Positions 17,851-27,928 of a stretch of 64,000 nt of DNA are shown piece by piece. Positions within the stretch are counted from its first letter, which is position 1. The number at the start of each line of letters is the position of its first letter. The notes under the pieces were generated by a model. It was not told the DNA's origin. It was given only the letters and a program-made list of their open reading frames with translations, and ran no database searches. Where the stretch lies: NCBI GenBank assembly GCA_964636985.1, contig CAZWSX010000027.1:1-64000 (forward strand), read 5' to 3'. Made by a program: the position numbers and the translations under genes. Source of the stretch: CAZWSX01 sp964636985. Its GTDB lineage: Bacteria > Planctomycetota > Planctomycetia > Pirellulales > Pirellulaceae.

Positions 17851-19026
17851 TTATTTTTTGGTGCCGGTCCCACCGCCGCCGCTTCCGACGTCATCAATCC
17901 ACTCGATCCGCAGTTTTCCATCCGCCACGGTCCCACGCAACCCGGCAGGTTTGAGGGCTTGTTCCAAGAGTCGTTCGAGTTTCGTTTGCATGGCATCGAA
18001 ACTCACGAGCTGTTGCATGGCCGCCATGACGTCGGCGTCGGCATCCAGCGTCAGGCCGAGTTCGGAAGTGACCGTTCTTACGACGGCGCCAATCGGTTGG
18101 TTCTCGACTTTAAGGGTAAAACGCTTTTCGCCCGGCTTTACCTGGACGCCCTTGAGCGGCCGATCGGTTGTCGCGAGCGCGGGTGCGATTGCCCAGTGAT
18201 CCTCGGCTGAGGCCGTGATATCGAGAGCTTTGTCGCGGCGGGCGATCTCGATATCGGGAAACTGCTTTTTGAGATCGCTCGCGACTTTGGCCAGGTCTCC
18301 CTTGGGCCGATAAGTCTCCCGGTAACGCAGCTCGTCCGGAAGTTCGATAATCCGGAGGGTCTTCTCATCGGGAGAGAATTCGAACGTGAGATTGAAGCCG
18401 AACAGCAGGAGTTGCAGCCGCTCTGCCAGAGGCATGCCTGGTCCTTGAAACTCAGGCAACAAATCGTGCGGAATGGCCTCAGGGTTGGCAATGGTCCAGC
18501 CGGCAGTTTTGGCCCATTGTTCGGCCGTCGATCTGGGCTCGTCGAGCATGGCGAACTTGATGGGGGCCGATTTCGTCCAATCGGTTTTCGTCTTGCCTTT
18601 TAGCGATTGGACCTTTTGGCGGGTTAGTGCCAAGGCCCCGATCAGGCGCGGCCCTTGGCCTCGTGGAGTAATAGCAATTAAGGCGGGGGAAATCGCGGCG
18701 GCTTGGGCCTCGATATGCGTGGCCAACTCCCCGATGCTCTTTGCTAACGGTTGTTCGGGGGTAGCAAAATCGACATGCTGCTGCGGATCGATCCGGCGAT
18801 CGAGCCAAACCGACGAGCGAATGGCCGGATGCGACGATAAGGCCGATCGTAATTCGAGCCCCTTCCAAGTGAGCCGAACGCTTCTTTTAAGGTCGGCTGA
18901 TCCACCTTCGTCGACGTTTTGTCCCCAGACGCGAACAAAAGCCCCCTGGGCCGCGAAGAATACTAAGCCCCAGACGAAGAGACCCCAAGTCAAGCTGCGT
19001 AAGCTGCAACGCCAACGGATCTTCAC
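17851..19026 (-). CDS. Exported protein with STN/secretin-N-like modules
   Basis: 391 aa from GTG 19026 with GAGG about 9 nt upstream. A signal peptide or anchor covers about residues 10-33. LTWKGLELRSALSSHPAIRSSVWLDRRIDPQQHV and FTLKVENQPIGAVVRTVTSELGLTLD (about 300-325) match the pattern of secretin N-domains/STN modules, where a short helix follows a target strand. No secretin pore domain is present. The C-terminus ends in a Gly-rich GSGGGGTGTKK tail. It precedes the MacB/FtsX permease gene in what looks like a two-gene unit. The STN assignment is from pattern recognition only. Confidence 0.65.
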   Translation of the reverse strand: MKIRWRCSLRSLTWGLFVWGLVFFAAQGAFVRVWGQNVDEGGSADLKRSVRLTWKGLELRSALSSHPAIRSSVWLDRRIDPQQHVDFATPEQPLAKSIGELATHIEAQAAAISPALIAITPRGQGPRLIGALALTRQKVQSLKGKTKTDWTKSAPIKFAMLDEPRSTAEQWAKTAGWTIANPEAIPHDLLPEFQGPGMPLAERLQLLLFGFNLTFEFSPDEKTLRIIELPDELRYRETYRPKGDLAKVASDLKKQFPDIEIARRDKALDITASAEDHWAIAPALATTDRPLKGVQVKPGEKRFTLKVENQPIGAVVRTVTSELGLTLDADADVMAAMQQLVSFDAMQTKLERLLEQALKPAGLRGTVADGKLRIEWIDDVGSGGGGTGTKK

Positions 19027-19526
19027 GCGGTTAAACCTCGTTGATGGATTACCTGCAAGGCACGGTCAGGTTGGCCTGGTTTCGGAGTTGGTTCGAAAGG
19101 CTTGCGCCGCTAATCGCTAGCGGCGCCACCGAAACCATTCGCTAAATCGCAAGGAGTGTGGCGGACCCCTACGTGTTGTGCCGAATGCGCCGGTTTCATT
19201 CGCGGTGGTTTCCCGAATCCGGGAGCAGACCACCCGCCAAGTGATTGTCCGTATTCCCTAGACCAATTAGACTCGATCCTGCGAACGTAAGCGAAGCGGA
19301 AACGATATTTCCGGGCCGTTTTTGCGACCGGTACGGGTTCTCCTGGCTTACTTTTCGCAAATGGATCCGCTACCAGTAATCCTTATCGGGCGAGCACGAA
19401 GCTTGTCCGCTTGACCCCCGCTGGTGACGACAAGATTTGACGTCGCCACGGTCGTGTTCCTCTCCCAATCCCCTTTAGCGAACTATCGCGAGGACCCGGT
19501 TGGGCGCGACATTGGAGTCGGCATCG
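19027..19526. other. Intergenic region between divergent genes, with one imperfect hairpin
   Basis: About 500 nt between the minus-strand STN-like gene and the plus-strand HEAT/TPR gene. GGTGGT (19204-19209) pairs with ACCACC (19229-19234) around an inner TCCCG/CGGGA stem (19211-19224). This could be a regulatory dyad or a leader hairpin. No reading frame with coding character was seen. Confidence 0.35.
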
Positions 19527-20198
19527 GTGAGTGTTCAGAATCCTGTGAAACCTGTCATCAACTCGATTTACGAGGCTTACCTCACCCATGAGGATAGCGA
19601 GAGGTTTATTCGTGAAGTTCGGGAACGTTACTTCACGGCCAGCCTGGAGCGGTTAGCCGAATCGGGCGGATTACAAAGCCGCCGCGCCGCTGCTTTAGCC
19701 ATCGGCCATATCGGTACTTATGCCTCCAATTCGGTGCTTGGCCGTTTGATGCGCGATTCGGATCGCTGCGTCCGGATGATCGCCGAAAACGGAATCCGTG
19801 ACTTATGGATGCGCGATGGGGACTTGGCCCACCAAGACCGCCTCGACGAAATCGTCCAACTCAATCTCGATCACAGTTTCAAGCAAGTGGTCGACAAGGC
19901 CACCACGCTGATCGATGATGCTCCCTTCTTCGCCGAAGTCTGGAATCAAAGGGCGATCGCTCTGTTCCAGTTGAAAGAGTACGACGAATCGGCGAACGAT
20001 TGTCACCAGACGCTCGAAATCAACCCCTACCACTTCGGCGCAGCCGTCGGCATGGGGCATTGCTACCTTGAGCTGGGCGACGGTTTCGGGGCGCTCGATT
20101 GCTTCCGCCGGGCCATCAAGCTCAATCCCGACATGGACGAGGTCCGAGCCCAGGTCGACTACCTGGAACGGATGCTGGAAAAGCGGGAAGACCGCTAG
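19527..20198 (+). CDS. HEAT-repeat and TPR-repeat protein
   Basis: 223 aa from GTG 19527, which has GGAG 9 nt upstream; TTG 19500 is the longer alternative. The first half (about residues 35-90) looks like HEAT repeats (LQSRRAAALAIGHIGTYAS, then LMRDSDRCVRMIAENGIRDLW). The second half (about 130-215) holds two or three TPRs (AEVWNQRAIALFQLKEYDESANDCHQTLEINP, then a matching FGALDCFRRAIKLNP). No signal peptide, so probably a cytoplasmic scaffold. Target unknown. A good rho-independent terminator follows at 20252. Confidence 0.78.
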   Translation: MSVQNPVKPVINSIYEAYLTHEDSERFIREVRERYFTASLERLAESGGLQSRRAAALAIGHIGTYASNSVLGRLMRDSDRCVRMIAENGIRDLWMRDGDLAHQDRLDEIVQLNLDHSFKQVVDKATTLIDDAPFFAEVWNQRAIALFQLKEYDESANDCHQTLEINPYHFGAAVGMGHCYLELGDGFGALDCFRRAIKLNPDMDEVRAQVDYLERMLEKREDR

Positions 20199-20251
20199 AC
20201 GCCTCAGGGACGATGAAGCGACTTTTGACAAGTCGTTAAGACATGCTCAGC

Positions 20252-20273
20252 AAGGGCGGCTTCTGCCGCCCTT
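20252..20273 (+). terminator. Rho-independent terminator after the HEAT/TPR gene
   Basis: AAGGGCGGC (20252-20260), loop TTCT, GCCGCCCTT (20265-20273): a perfect 9-bp stem followed by TGGCTTTTCTT. It starts 54 nt after the stop of the plus-strand gene and precedes the convergent DUF3179 gene. Confidence 0.8.
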
Positions 20274-20291
20274 TGGCTTTTCTTGCTTGCA

Positions 20292-21017
20292 CTAATCGAT
20301 TCTAGATTCAGCGGCCGAAGTTGCGGAGCACGCATGACCGGTATACACCAAGGTTTCCGGATGATGTTTCAGCCACATCTTCCAGCTGGTCACGGTGTAC
20401 TCGGCGTCGGATAGGGGAAGTGCTCGATCGTTCTGCCCGAATCGCTGGTCGCCCACCATCAACATCAGGCCGTCCGACCAACCGCCGACGCGGACGCTGG
20501 GTTGCGCGTTCTCGGGATCGGAGGTGAGCACCCGCGTCGAGTGCGTTCGGTCGCAGTGGGTTACCCACAGGGGATGGCCACCGACGGAGTCGGATACCAG
20601 GTGCGCCCCGCATTCCTCGGCACTGTGGACCATCGTTAACGCGAACGCGTTGATCACATAGGCGCGAGCTTCGTCGTCAACGACGACGCCGATCACCTTC
20701 TCGTTATCCGGCAGCAAAACGTCCACAGGGCGACAGAGCGAGGGCTGCGAGATTCCCTCGACATCGAACTCCCATCGCGACATCGTTGTGAACGAACTCA
20801 TCGGGGGCAGGTGTTTGTCTTGTGGCCCTGATCGAACCTTGCCGGCGCGATATTCGACTTCTTGCAAGTTGTGTGGCCCGGGCTCGATGGGGCCCGACAA
20901 CGCGTACCACACAAAGTTGTTGGCCACGATGGCAATCATCAGGATCACTAACCAGACGGCATAGCCCGACGAGGCTGGTGGCGGCGTTTGATTGCTTTCA
21001 GGTGTCATCATTTGCAT
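20292..21017 (-). CDS. DUF3179-like membrane-anchored protein
   Basis: 241 aa. One N-terminal membrane anchor (about residues 20-42). The body has KVIGVVVDDEARAYVINAF and GGHPLWVTHCDRTHSTRV, matching the DUF3179 pattern in which a conserved acidic strand is followed by PLxVTxC. DUF3179 proteins are extracytoplasmic and of unknown function. Three consecutive or near-consecutive ATG codons (21017, 21011, 21008) make the exact start uncertain. It is convergent with the HEAT/TPR gene. Confidence 0.7.
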   Translation of the reverse strand: MQMMTPESNQTPPPASSGYAVWLVILMIAIVANNFVWYALSGPIEPGPHNLQEVEYRAGKVRSGPQDKHLPPMSSFTTMSRWEFDVEGISQPSLCRPVDVLLPDNEKVIGVVVDDEARAYVINAFALTMVHSAEECGAHLVSDSVGGHPLWVTHCDRTHSTRVLTSDPENAQPSVRVGGWSDGLMLMVGDQRFGQNDRALPLSDAEYTVTSWKMWLKHHPETLVYTGHACSATSAAESRID

Positions 21018-21877
21018 TAATCGATCTCAGGCGAAGGTTCGACAAATCGATCGAGAGAAAAAAGAAATTGTTTCTAAAGTCTTAAAGAGTTTTGCGGCCA
21101 GTCTCTTGATGCAACCGTGCCCCGCGCCGTTTGTTTCGCGTCGTGAACTCGAATATTCCGCAATCGAAATGGCGCGCGAAAAGAGCGATGGAATGAGGGC
21201 AACACTTTGAGAAAAGGCAAGGATCTAATGCTTGCCTCATGGCATTGGTTGCGCGATGCAATGGATCGAGAAGCAAATGCGTGCGATGAGATCGGCTTTT
21301 GCTAATCACGACTCGGTGAAGCGCGATGAGTCTGAATGCAACTTGCGTTTGCAGAAGCGAGAGGGAAAGCTTGGGCCAGCTGGGAGTCGAACAGCCAATC
21401 CGGAAAAAAAGATGGAAATTTTCGGGTGTGCGGAAATTAACAACCAGCAAGCAGATGTACTAAGGGGTTGCGCATGGCCGCATGCAGTAGTTTTGTGCAT
21501 ACCGCCGATGTGACTTTATGCGCAGCGATTCGAGGGTCGTCCGCCCCCTCCGACAGGTCGGGTTGACTCGGTGGAAGGGCTTCCCTTGCGCTAAAAAGGA
21601 ACTCACTTCGGTCGTGTCCGCTGCGCGAGGCGGTAAACTGCTTTTCGCGACGCTTTGAGTGCGATCAGCCTCCAGAGGTCGCACGCCGCAATCAAACTCT
21701 GGACAAAGCCGCGACCTTTGATAACCTAAAAGTAGATCGAACAAAGGAACGCCTGGACGGCCGCATCTTCCCTGCCCCCGATGCGGAATCCAGGCGTTTC
21801 TGTTTCTTGACCGTCTTCTCGATGGCGGTCCTTCGATGACGATGTTTCTCTCAGGCGGCGTTTGTTGCCGCGAGTCG
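21018..21877. other. 860-nt region without a supported gene
   Basis: Several open frames of 60-120 codons exist on both strands, but their composition (many Arg, Ser, Cys, His) and lack of family motifs argue against coding. A T-arm-like fragment near 21380-21395 does not fold into a tRNA. The only clear structure is the nested hairpin at 21748-21798. Confidence 0.5.
21748..21798 (-). terminator. Long nested hairpin, probably the terminator of the His-rich gene
   Basis: The outer stem AACGCCTGGA (21748-21757) pairs with TCCAGGCGTT (21789-21798). The inner stem CCGCATC (21761-21767) pairs with GATGCGG (21780-21786). Read on the minus strand it lies 79 nt after the stop at 21878 and is followed by GTTCCTTTGTTC; on the plus strand a TTTCTGTTTCTT tract follows. 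A bidirectional terminator or a small structured RNA are both possible. Confidence 0.55.
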
Positions 21878-22456
21878 CTATTCTTCGCGCGTGGGCGGCG
21901 AAGGAGCGTTTGCTTTCACGGCTTTGCGGCTGATCTTGGCGAGATCCCAGCCATCGTCGCCGACGTGGAACTCGTAGTCGCCTGGCGTTAAGCCATAGCG
22001 CAATTCGCCTCTGCTTCCGCCGCTGGCGAACTCAATGGTCCACTCGCGATCGGCCTCGATTTGCTGTGCGTATCCAGGCTCGATCACGAACTCCTGGCCG
22101 TTAAGGAGGTAGCGAATCGCGCCACCGGAATCAGCCGCGTTTCGCAGCTTGATTTTGCCTGCCGAGACAACTGTCTTTTCAACGACCACCGGCACAATAT
22201 TTTGCGGCGGCCGGACAACTACGGTCCGCGTGACGACACGGGTCGTTGGATAGAAGGGAACGATCGGATAAACGATCGGGCCGTGATGGTGGTGATGATG
22301 AAAAGGTTTGACGTTGAACGAGTTAAATGAGTTGGAAGAATGGTGCGACGACCCATGGTGGCCGCCGTGGCCCCCAGCGCGAGCCTGAAGGGGATAAGCC
22401 ACCGCTGCGGCAAGGACGCCCATCAAAACCAAGCACTGGATTGAACTACGAATCAT
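21878..22456 (-). CDS. Small exported His-rich protein
   Basis: 192 aa from ATG 22456 with GGAG 7 nt upstream; the longer frame to 22576 would place the signal peptide internally. The signal peptide covers residues 1-27 and ends in QARA. Immediately after it come GGHGGHHGSSHHSSNSF and, about 15 residues on, a run of six His, which could bind Ni, Cu, Zn or Co. The C-terminal part is a small beta domain (IKLRNAADSGGAIRYLLNG, then LTPGDYEFHVGDDGWDL). It precedes metal-type genes on the same strand. Function inferred as periplasmic metal binding; the His clusters could also be simple low complexity. Confidence 0.65.
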   Translation of the reverse strand: MIRSSIQCLVLMGVLAAAVAYPLQARAGGHGGHHGSSHHSSNSFNSFNVKPFHHHHHHGPIVYPIVPFYPTTRVVTRTVVVRPPQNIVPVVVEKTVVSAGKIKLRNAADSGGAIRYLLNGQEFVIEPGYAQQIEADREWTIEFASGGSRGELRYGLTPGDYEFHVGDDGWDLAKISRKAVKANAPSPPTREE

Positions 22457-22658
22457 GGACCAACTCCTCGTTGAATGAATAAGATGAGAAGTGGCGCCAA
22501 CCGAAAAAGGCCGCACGTTGCGGCACAGTGTACGGGTGAATTGACGCCACTTCTGGTCCAAGCGGGGAATCTTCAATCCTGCAACAAGAGGCGTTAAAAG
22601 TGGTGCGACTCATCCCAGTCGCACGAGGTTAGCCCGAGCCCCGGCGGTTTTGGCCGCC

Positions 22659-23453
22659 TCATTCGGCCGCAATTTCCCGCGAAGGAATTTGCAGCACGAT
22701 CGTGGCGCTGTACTTGGTCCCGTCAAAATCGGTTCCCTTTTCTTCCGGGGCCGACCGGTGGGCGACAATCAGCAAGTAACCTGCCTCTTTCGGCGTGAAC
22801 GTGGCTCGCCCTTGGCCGTCGGTTTTGCGCTCGTGCTCGTCGTCAAAACCTTCCGCGAGGTTGGCTCCACGCGGAATGAAAGCGACCTTGGTTCCCACAG
22901 ATAGCTTGCCGTTGTGCAGCACCTTGACCTTGATTTCGGAACCGGGTTTGGCGCCGACAATCGGATGGCTCTCGAGCACCAGTTCAAGGGGATGCCCGAA
23001 AGGCTTCGCGAAGGCCGCCTTGGTGATGTCGCGCGGCTTATCGAGCGACTCGGCTACCCCAAAATAGGCCTTGGCACTTTTGATGGAACGCGTCGTCTTG
23101 TGCAATTTGTCGAGCGTGTGGGCAATGGTGTACACGCCCGTCTGCTTGGGTTGGAATTTCGCCGAGTGGAAGCCTTCCTTGGGGTCGAGGCCTAGATCGA
23201 CCAGCTGTTCGCGCAGGTCGGTCTTCGTTCCATCCGGAGCGATCACCTCAAGCGTTCCACCTTCCAGCGATGCGAGTTTGCTGGCCAGTTTGAAATCGCG
23301 GTGTTCGTTTCCGTGATTCCCCAGCATCAAATCGATGTGGAGGGTGTCGCCAAGGCGAACCAGGTTGGTGTTGGTTTGGACCCACGTATCGTGGGCCAGG
23401 GCTGTGGAAGCAAGGATGAGCGAAGCGAAAAACAATGCGAAGTGGCGATACAC
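22659..23453 (-). CDS. DUF4198-family exported protein (metal-transport associated)
   Basis: 264 aa from GTG 23453, which has GGAG 6 nt upstream and gives a signal peptide ending ASTALA before HDTWV; TTG 23465 is the alternative. HDTW at the mature N-terminus and the final FTPKEAGYLLIVAHRSAPEE are typical of DUF4198, a periplasmic family often encoded near nickel or cobalt uptake genes (NikK-like) and in planctomycete prepilin loci. No transporter is adjacent. It lies 39 nt from the stop of the upstream prepilin gene, so cotranscription is likely. Confidence 0.82.
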   Translation of the reverse strand: MYRHFALFFASLILASTALAHDTWVQTNTNLVRLGDTLHIDLMLGNHGNEHRDFKLASKLASLEGGTLEVIAPDGTKTDLREQLVDLGLDPKEGFHSAKFQPKQTGVYTIAHTLDKLHKTTRSIKSAKAYFGVAESLDKPRDITKAAFAKPFGHPLELVLESHPIVGAKPGSEIKVKVLHNGKLSVGTKVAFIPRGANLAEGFDDEHERKTDGQGRATFTPKEAGYLLIVAHRSAPEEKGTDFDGTKYSATIVLQIPSREIAAE

Positions 23454-23492
23454 GTGAATCTCCAAGTGTGACTGATTTGAAAAGGAATAGGT

Positions 23493-24596
23493 TTAGAGTC
23501 GGCCGGAGGTAACTTCTCCGCCCGACTTGGTGTGCAGGTGCCGATGCAGGTTGACGTCGATTCCGTTTTGCAGATATCGAACGGAACCATCGGCCATCAA
23601 AGCGAAAGCGCCGTTGGCGTGCCAGCTGCGCGGACCAAAGAAACCTGTGAAATGGGTGACCACATCAGGGATGCGGCTGTTCGGCGGGTTGTACCCGTTG
23701 GTCAGCGTCGCGAGTGCCCCAGTGTAGACCCAGGCTTGGCCTCGACCTCGCAGGGCAGTGCTGCTGGACCCTCGCCACCCCGTAAAGCTGTTGATGTTCA
23801 CAGCCAGATTGGGGTTGATCGTGTTACCGCTGGGGTTGACCGACGAACTCCAGGGAGCGCCCGTCGGCAATAAGCCAGGCGTCGGCTGCTTGCCTGAGTT
23901 CAGTCCCGTCGAACCGTTCAACGTGTACTGATAGGGAAACTGCGGCATCGTACCGGCCGGCAGCGTCATGTCGCTGCCGATGCTGCGGATCGATTCGCTC
24001 ATGAACACGGTGTGGGATGTGCCGTCCTGGACGTCGGCAAACTTGACACCGGAGTTCTCGTAGACCATGCCGTCGGTGGGCCAGCGTTGGTCGTAGTTCG
24101 TTCCGGTGCCGCTTCCATAGCTCACCATGTAGTTGTTCGCTCCAAATTGATAGGAGTTGGCTCCCACGGTCACCGTCGTCACCGAGGGGGCCGGGTCGCT
24201 TGGGCAAAGCATGAGTGAGAGGGGAGTGGCGAACGCCTTCACAAACTGCGGCCGCGGCACCAAGGCATTAAATGGGCCCGTGAACGCGGAGACACTGAAG
24301 TCGAGTTGGTCCTGCAGTGAACCTTGCTCGACAAACGGAAGCAGCCGTGCTTGGACCGAGTAGCCGTTGGCGATGTCGGTCATCGGAAACGTTCGGTAGG
24401 AGCCTTCGTAACTGTGTAAGGCGAGGCCGAACTGCTTCAGGTTGTTTTGGCACTGTGTACGGCGGCCGGCTTCGCGTGCGGCTTGAATCGCCGGAAGCAG
24501 CAGCGCCACCAAAATGCCGATAATGGCAATGACTACCAGCAACTCGACGAGCGTAAAACCCGCCCGCGCGCGCGGGCGCAAATAGGGGAGCGACAT
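23493..24596 (-). CDS. DUF1559-type prepilin
   Basis: 367 aa, typical length. Prepilin signal with ARAGFTLVELLVVIAIIG, cleavage expected after Gly13, Glu at +5, then LLLPAIQAAREAGRRTQCQNNLKQFGLALHSYE. The C-terminal motif HANGAFALMADGSVRYLQNGID is the family's H-X9-DG signature. It lies between the Cys-rich protein gene and the DUF4198 gene on the same strand; this trio may form a pseudopilin-linked metal operon. Several hundred such genes can occur per planctomycete genome, so the specific function is unknown. Confidence 0.92.
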   Translation of the reverse strand: MSLPYLRPRARAGFTLVELLVVIAIIGILVALLLPAIQAAREAGRRTQCQNNLKQFGLALHSYEGSYRTFPMTDIANGYSVQARLLPFVEQGSLQDQLDFSVSAFTGPFNALVPRPQFVKAFATPLSLMLCPSDPAPSVTTVTVGANSYQFGANNYMVSYGSGTGTNYDQRWPTDGMVYENSGVKFADVQDGTSHTVFMSESIRSIGSDMTLPAGTMPQFPYQYTLNGSTGLNSGKQPTPGLLPTGAPWSSSVNPSGNTINPNLAVNINSFTGWRGSSSTALRGRGQAWVYTGALATLTNGYNPPNSRIPDVVTHFTGFFGPRSWHANGAFALMADGSVRYLQNGIDVNLHRHLHTKSGGEVTSGRL

Positions 24597-24682
24597 GGAA
24601 TGACTCTTCTGAAAAGGCGAACGTTCGCGCGGCGTGGCCGCGGCGAATCCCTTCGCTTTAGAACGAAATAAAAGAAACGACG

Positions 24683-25414
24683 CTAAGCATCGCGCCGCTC
24701 AGGCGGCGGAACCGTTGGAGAGTCGTCAACGGTTGATAAAGAGGGGTTTGCAATAAAAACCCATTCCACAGGCGAAATGGTCGAGTGCACCTCCAACTCC
24801 GGAGGCATATCGATCATCCCCAGCGTCGTCCAGTCGTAAGCCAGACCACGGCACTTGTAAGCGGAGATGCTGTGCACCCATCGCCAGTGAAAGCCCTTGG
24901 AATCTTTCTCAGCTGAGCTGGTGGTCGCATGGCTATCGCAGCATGACTTTGAGTGAGCCTCCTTCGTAGGACGGACAATCCTGTCCGTCGAAGGTAGACA
25001 ATGCTCACAAGCAGCGGCACTGTTCTTGGCAGCCTTCCTGCTGGCCGCCTTCTCTGAGCAGCAATTCTTCTCAGATTCTCTTGCGGCCTGACCATGAGTC
25101 GAGCAGCACGACTTCTTTGGCGTGCTCTGCAGCACCGGCTCTAGTTCCGCAGCCGCGAGCACAAACTTCGGGGGCGTCACGCCGTGTTTCTTTGCCCAGG
25201 CGATCTTCTCGCGATTGCTGCGGCAGCAACAACTTTTCCAGCATTGCGTGGCCGACATGCAGCCGCAAATGCTGTCCTGGCAAGGGAAGGGGGCCGAGAG
25301 GTCCTTTTGCGGCGCCTGATTCGGAATTGCCAGTGGCACCCCGACGCACGCGGAGATGAAGGCCGCAAGCGAGATGAAAACGATCAGTCGGCGAGTAAAA
25401 GGTGAGTACCACAT
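24683..25414 (-). CDS. Exported cysteine-rich protein, possible metal binding
   Basis: 243 aa. Signal peptide or lipobox region at residues 1-23 (ISLAAFISACVGVPLA). Cys clusters follow: CQDSICGCMSATQCWKSCCC near residues 45-64, then KSCCST, KNCCSE, CEHC and KSCCDSH between about 100 and 170. Between them is REKIAWAKKHGVTPPKF, a motif I associate with Cys-rich hypothetical proteins of planctomycetes and verrucomicrobia. The C-terminus is a short hydrophobic/acidic domain. It precedes the prepilin and DUF4198 genes on the same strand. Copper or another thiophilic metal is a plausible ligand, by inference. Confidence 0.7.
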   Translation of the reverse strand: MWYSPFTRRLIVFISLAAFISACVGVPLAIPNQAPQKDLSAPFPCQDSICGCMSATQCWKSCCCRSNREKIAWAKKHGVTPPKFVLAAAELEPVLQSTPKKSCCSTHGQAARESEKNCCSEKAASRKAAKNSAAACEHCLPSTDRIVRPTKEAHSKSCCDSHATTSSAEKDSKGFHWRWVHSISAYKCRGLAYDWTTLGMIDMPPELEVHSTISPVEWVFIANPSLSTVDDSPTVPPPERRDA

Positions 25415-25539
25415 GGCGGGAGCCTCGCCGGAGAACCGGCGCGACCGTTCCGTTATAACTCAAGTCGAAACGGATCGAAACCAGCGAGTGGCTAGTGAAT
25501 CACTTGAATTCTTATTGAAGAATCGTGGAAGAATGCCAT

Positions 25540-26256
25540 TCATTGGAGACCGACAGCCGCTGCGACGGCGATTGCGGCGGTCTCGATTCGCAGGATGCTC
25601 CGTCCCAAACTCACGCCTTGCCACTGGTTTTGAAGCAGCAACGCGACTTCCTCGTCGGTGAATCCTCCCTCGGGACCAATAGCGATCACGTGCGGCAAGG
25701 AAGAACCAGCTGTTTGACTGATGGCCTTCGAAATGGGAACGCTCCCCTCGCCAGGATGGGCGAACCAGCGGTGAGCCTCGGCAGCGTCTGCGGTTAGCTC
25801 CGGCAATGACTTGGGCTCAGCAATCTCAAGTAGCCGATTGCGGCCGCACTGTTTGCTCGCCTCGATCACCTGCCGCCGCAGGCGCGCCAAAGCCTGTTCC
25901 ACAGGTTGTGCAACGCCGCGCGTCGTCGTGAGAGGGATCACCCGCGCGACGCCTAACTCGACGAGCTTTTCGATCAGCCACTTTTGACGATCGCCTTTCG
26001 GGAGTGCCACGGCGATGACAATTTCGCGATCGAGTTCCCGATTCACGGTCTCGCGGCTGGCGATGTCGAGCGTGACCGATCCCTTGCGAACAGCGGCGAC
26101 GCGTCCTTCGTATTCGTCGCCCGAGCCATCGAACAACGTCACCACGTCGCCGGCCTCTGCTCGCATCACTTTGGCGAGGTGCTGGCCTTCGTCGCCGTCC
26201 AGCTCAATGCGCGAGGAATCGGCGATAAGGTGCTCGACAAAATAGCGATCAGCCAT
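25540..26256 (-). CDS. rsmE: 16S rRNA (uracil-1498-N3)-methyltransferase RsmE
   Basis: 238 aa, normal length. N-terminal PUA-like part (MADRYFVEH...EGQHLAKVMRAEAGDVVTLFDG), then a SPOUT methyltransferase domain. The SAM-binding trefoil knot shows as VIAIGPEGGFTDEEVALL and VSLGRSILRIETAAIAVAAAVG; EASKQCGRNRLLEI near residue 130 is also typical. RsmE methylates U1498 of 16S rRNA in the assembled 30S subunit, in the cytoplasm, using S-adenosylmethionine. It is a housekeeping gene without an evident operon partner. Confidence 0.95.
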   Translation of the reverse strand: MADRYFVEHLIADSSRIELDGDEGQHLAKVMRAEAGDVVTLFDGSGDEYEGRVAAVRKGSVTLDIASRETVNRELDREIVIAVALPKGDRQKWLIEKLVELGVARVIPLTTTRGVAQPVEQALARLRRQVIEASKQCGRNRLLEIAEPKSLPELTADAAEAHRWFAHPGEGSVPISKAISQTAGSSLPHVIAIGPEGGFTDEEVALLLQNQWQGVSLGRSILRIETAAIAVAAAVGLQ

Positions 26257-26309
26257 GGGTGGGGTAGAGCCTGCAGGCGATTGTGTACGGAGAGGTCGCG
26301 GTCAACTCA

Positions 26310-26329
26310 CCGCGTTCTGGCGAACGCGG
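26310..26329. repeat. REP-like palindrome type A, copy 1
   Basis: CCGCGTTC (26310-26317) pairs with GAACGCGG (26322-26329) around TGGC. Near-identical units occur at 26437-26457 and 28898-28917. Confidence 0.7.
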
Positions 26330-26345
26330 CTAGGGCATTCTGTAG

Positions 26346-26366
26346 CCGCACTCGCCAAGAGTGCGG
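26346..26366. repeat. REP-like palindrome type B, copy 1
   Basis: CCGCACTC (26346-26353), loop GCCAA, GAGTGCGG (26359-26366). The unit and its flanks (GTAG before, GGT.GCCC around the end) recur at 28838-28858 beyond sucD. Confidence 0.75.
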
Positions 26367-26436
26367 TCGCCCCGCAGATAGCGCTTTTCAATCCAGTCAT
26401 CATCGTCTTGAATCGTTTTGCCTCGTGGCAACGTGG

Positions 26437-26457
26437 CCGCGTTCTAGGCGAACGCAG
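26437..26457. repeat. REP-like palindrome type A, copy 2 (imperfect)
   Basis: CCGCGTTC (26437-26444), TAGGC, then GAACGCAG (26450-26457): one extra loop base and one mismatch compared with copy 1. Confidence 0.6.
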
Positions 26458-26653
26458 CTGCGCGCGTCGAACCAAAAAAGTAAGGATACGGCAAACCGGC
26501 GATCCGCGTGACACGACCTGCAGCCGTTTCGGGCCCAAAACGCGGCGGCCAGGCCGTTGCCGTCATTCCCAACGCTCTTTTCCATTTCTATACTGGCCGG
26601 ACTAAGTTACTTGCCGGACCTGTTTTTGCTCGATCGTCGCACTGGGAACGTCC

Positions 26654-27847
<1,194 letters not shown>

Positions 27848-27928
27848 TTTTGGATTCGCGCGCCGCCTCCTGCCACAAAAACACCAACTGTCACTGACCT
27901 CATAAGACACTGCCGATAAAGAATTCCC

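Larger units (their letters stand above)
26257..26653. other. Intergenic region holding REP-like palindromes
   Basis: About 400 nt between divergent rsmE and sucC. It must contain both promoters, but most of its visible structure is the three palindromic units listed at 26310, 26346 and 26437. No coding frame stands out. Confidence 0.5.

Noticed and set aside
21370..21410. A tRNA T-arm-like stretch (TTCGACTC on the minus strand)
   Set aside because: Only one base pair of the T-stem forms and no acceptor or anticodon stem can be placed.
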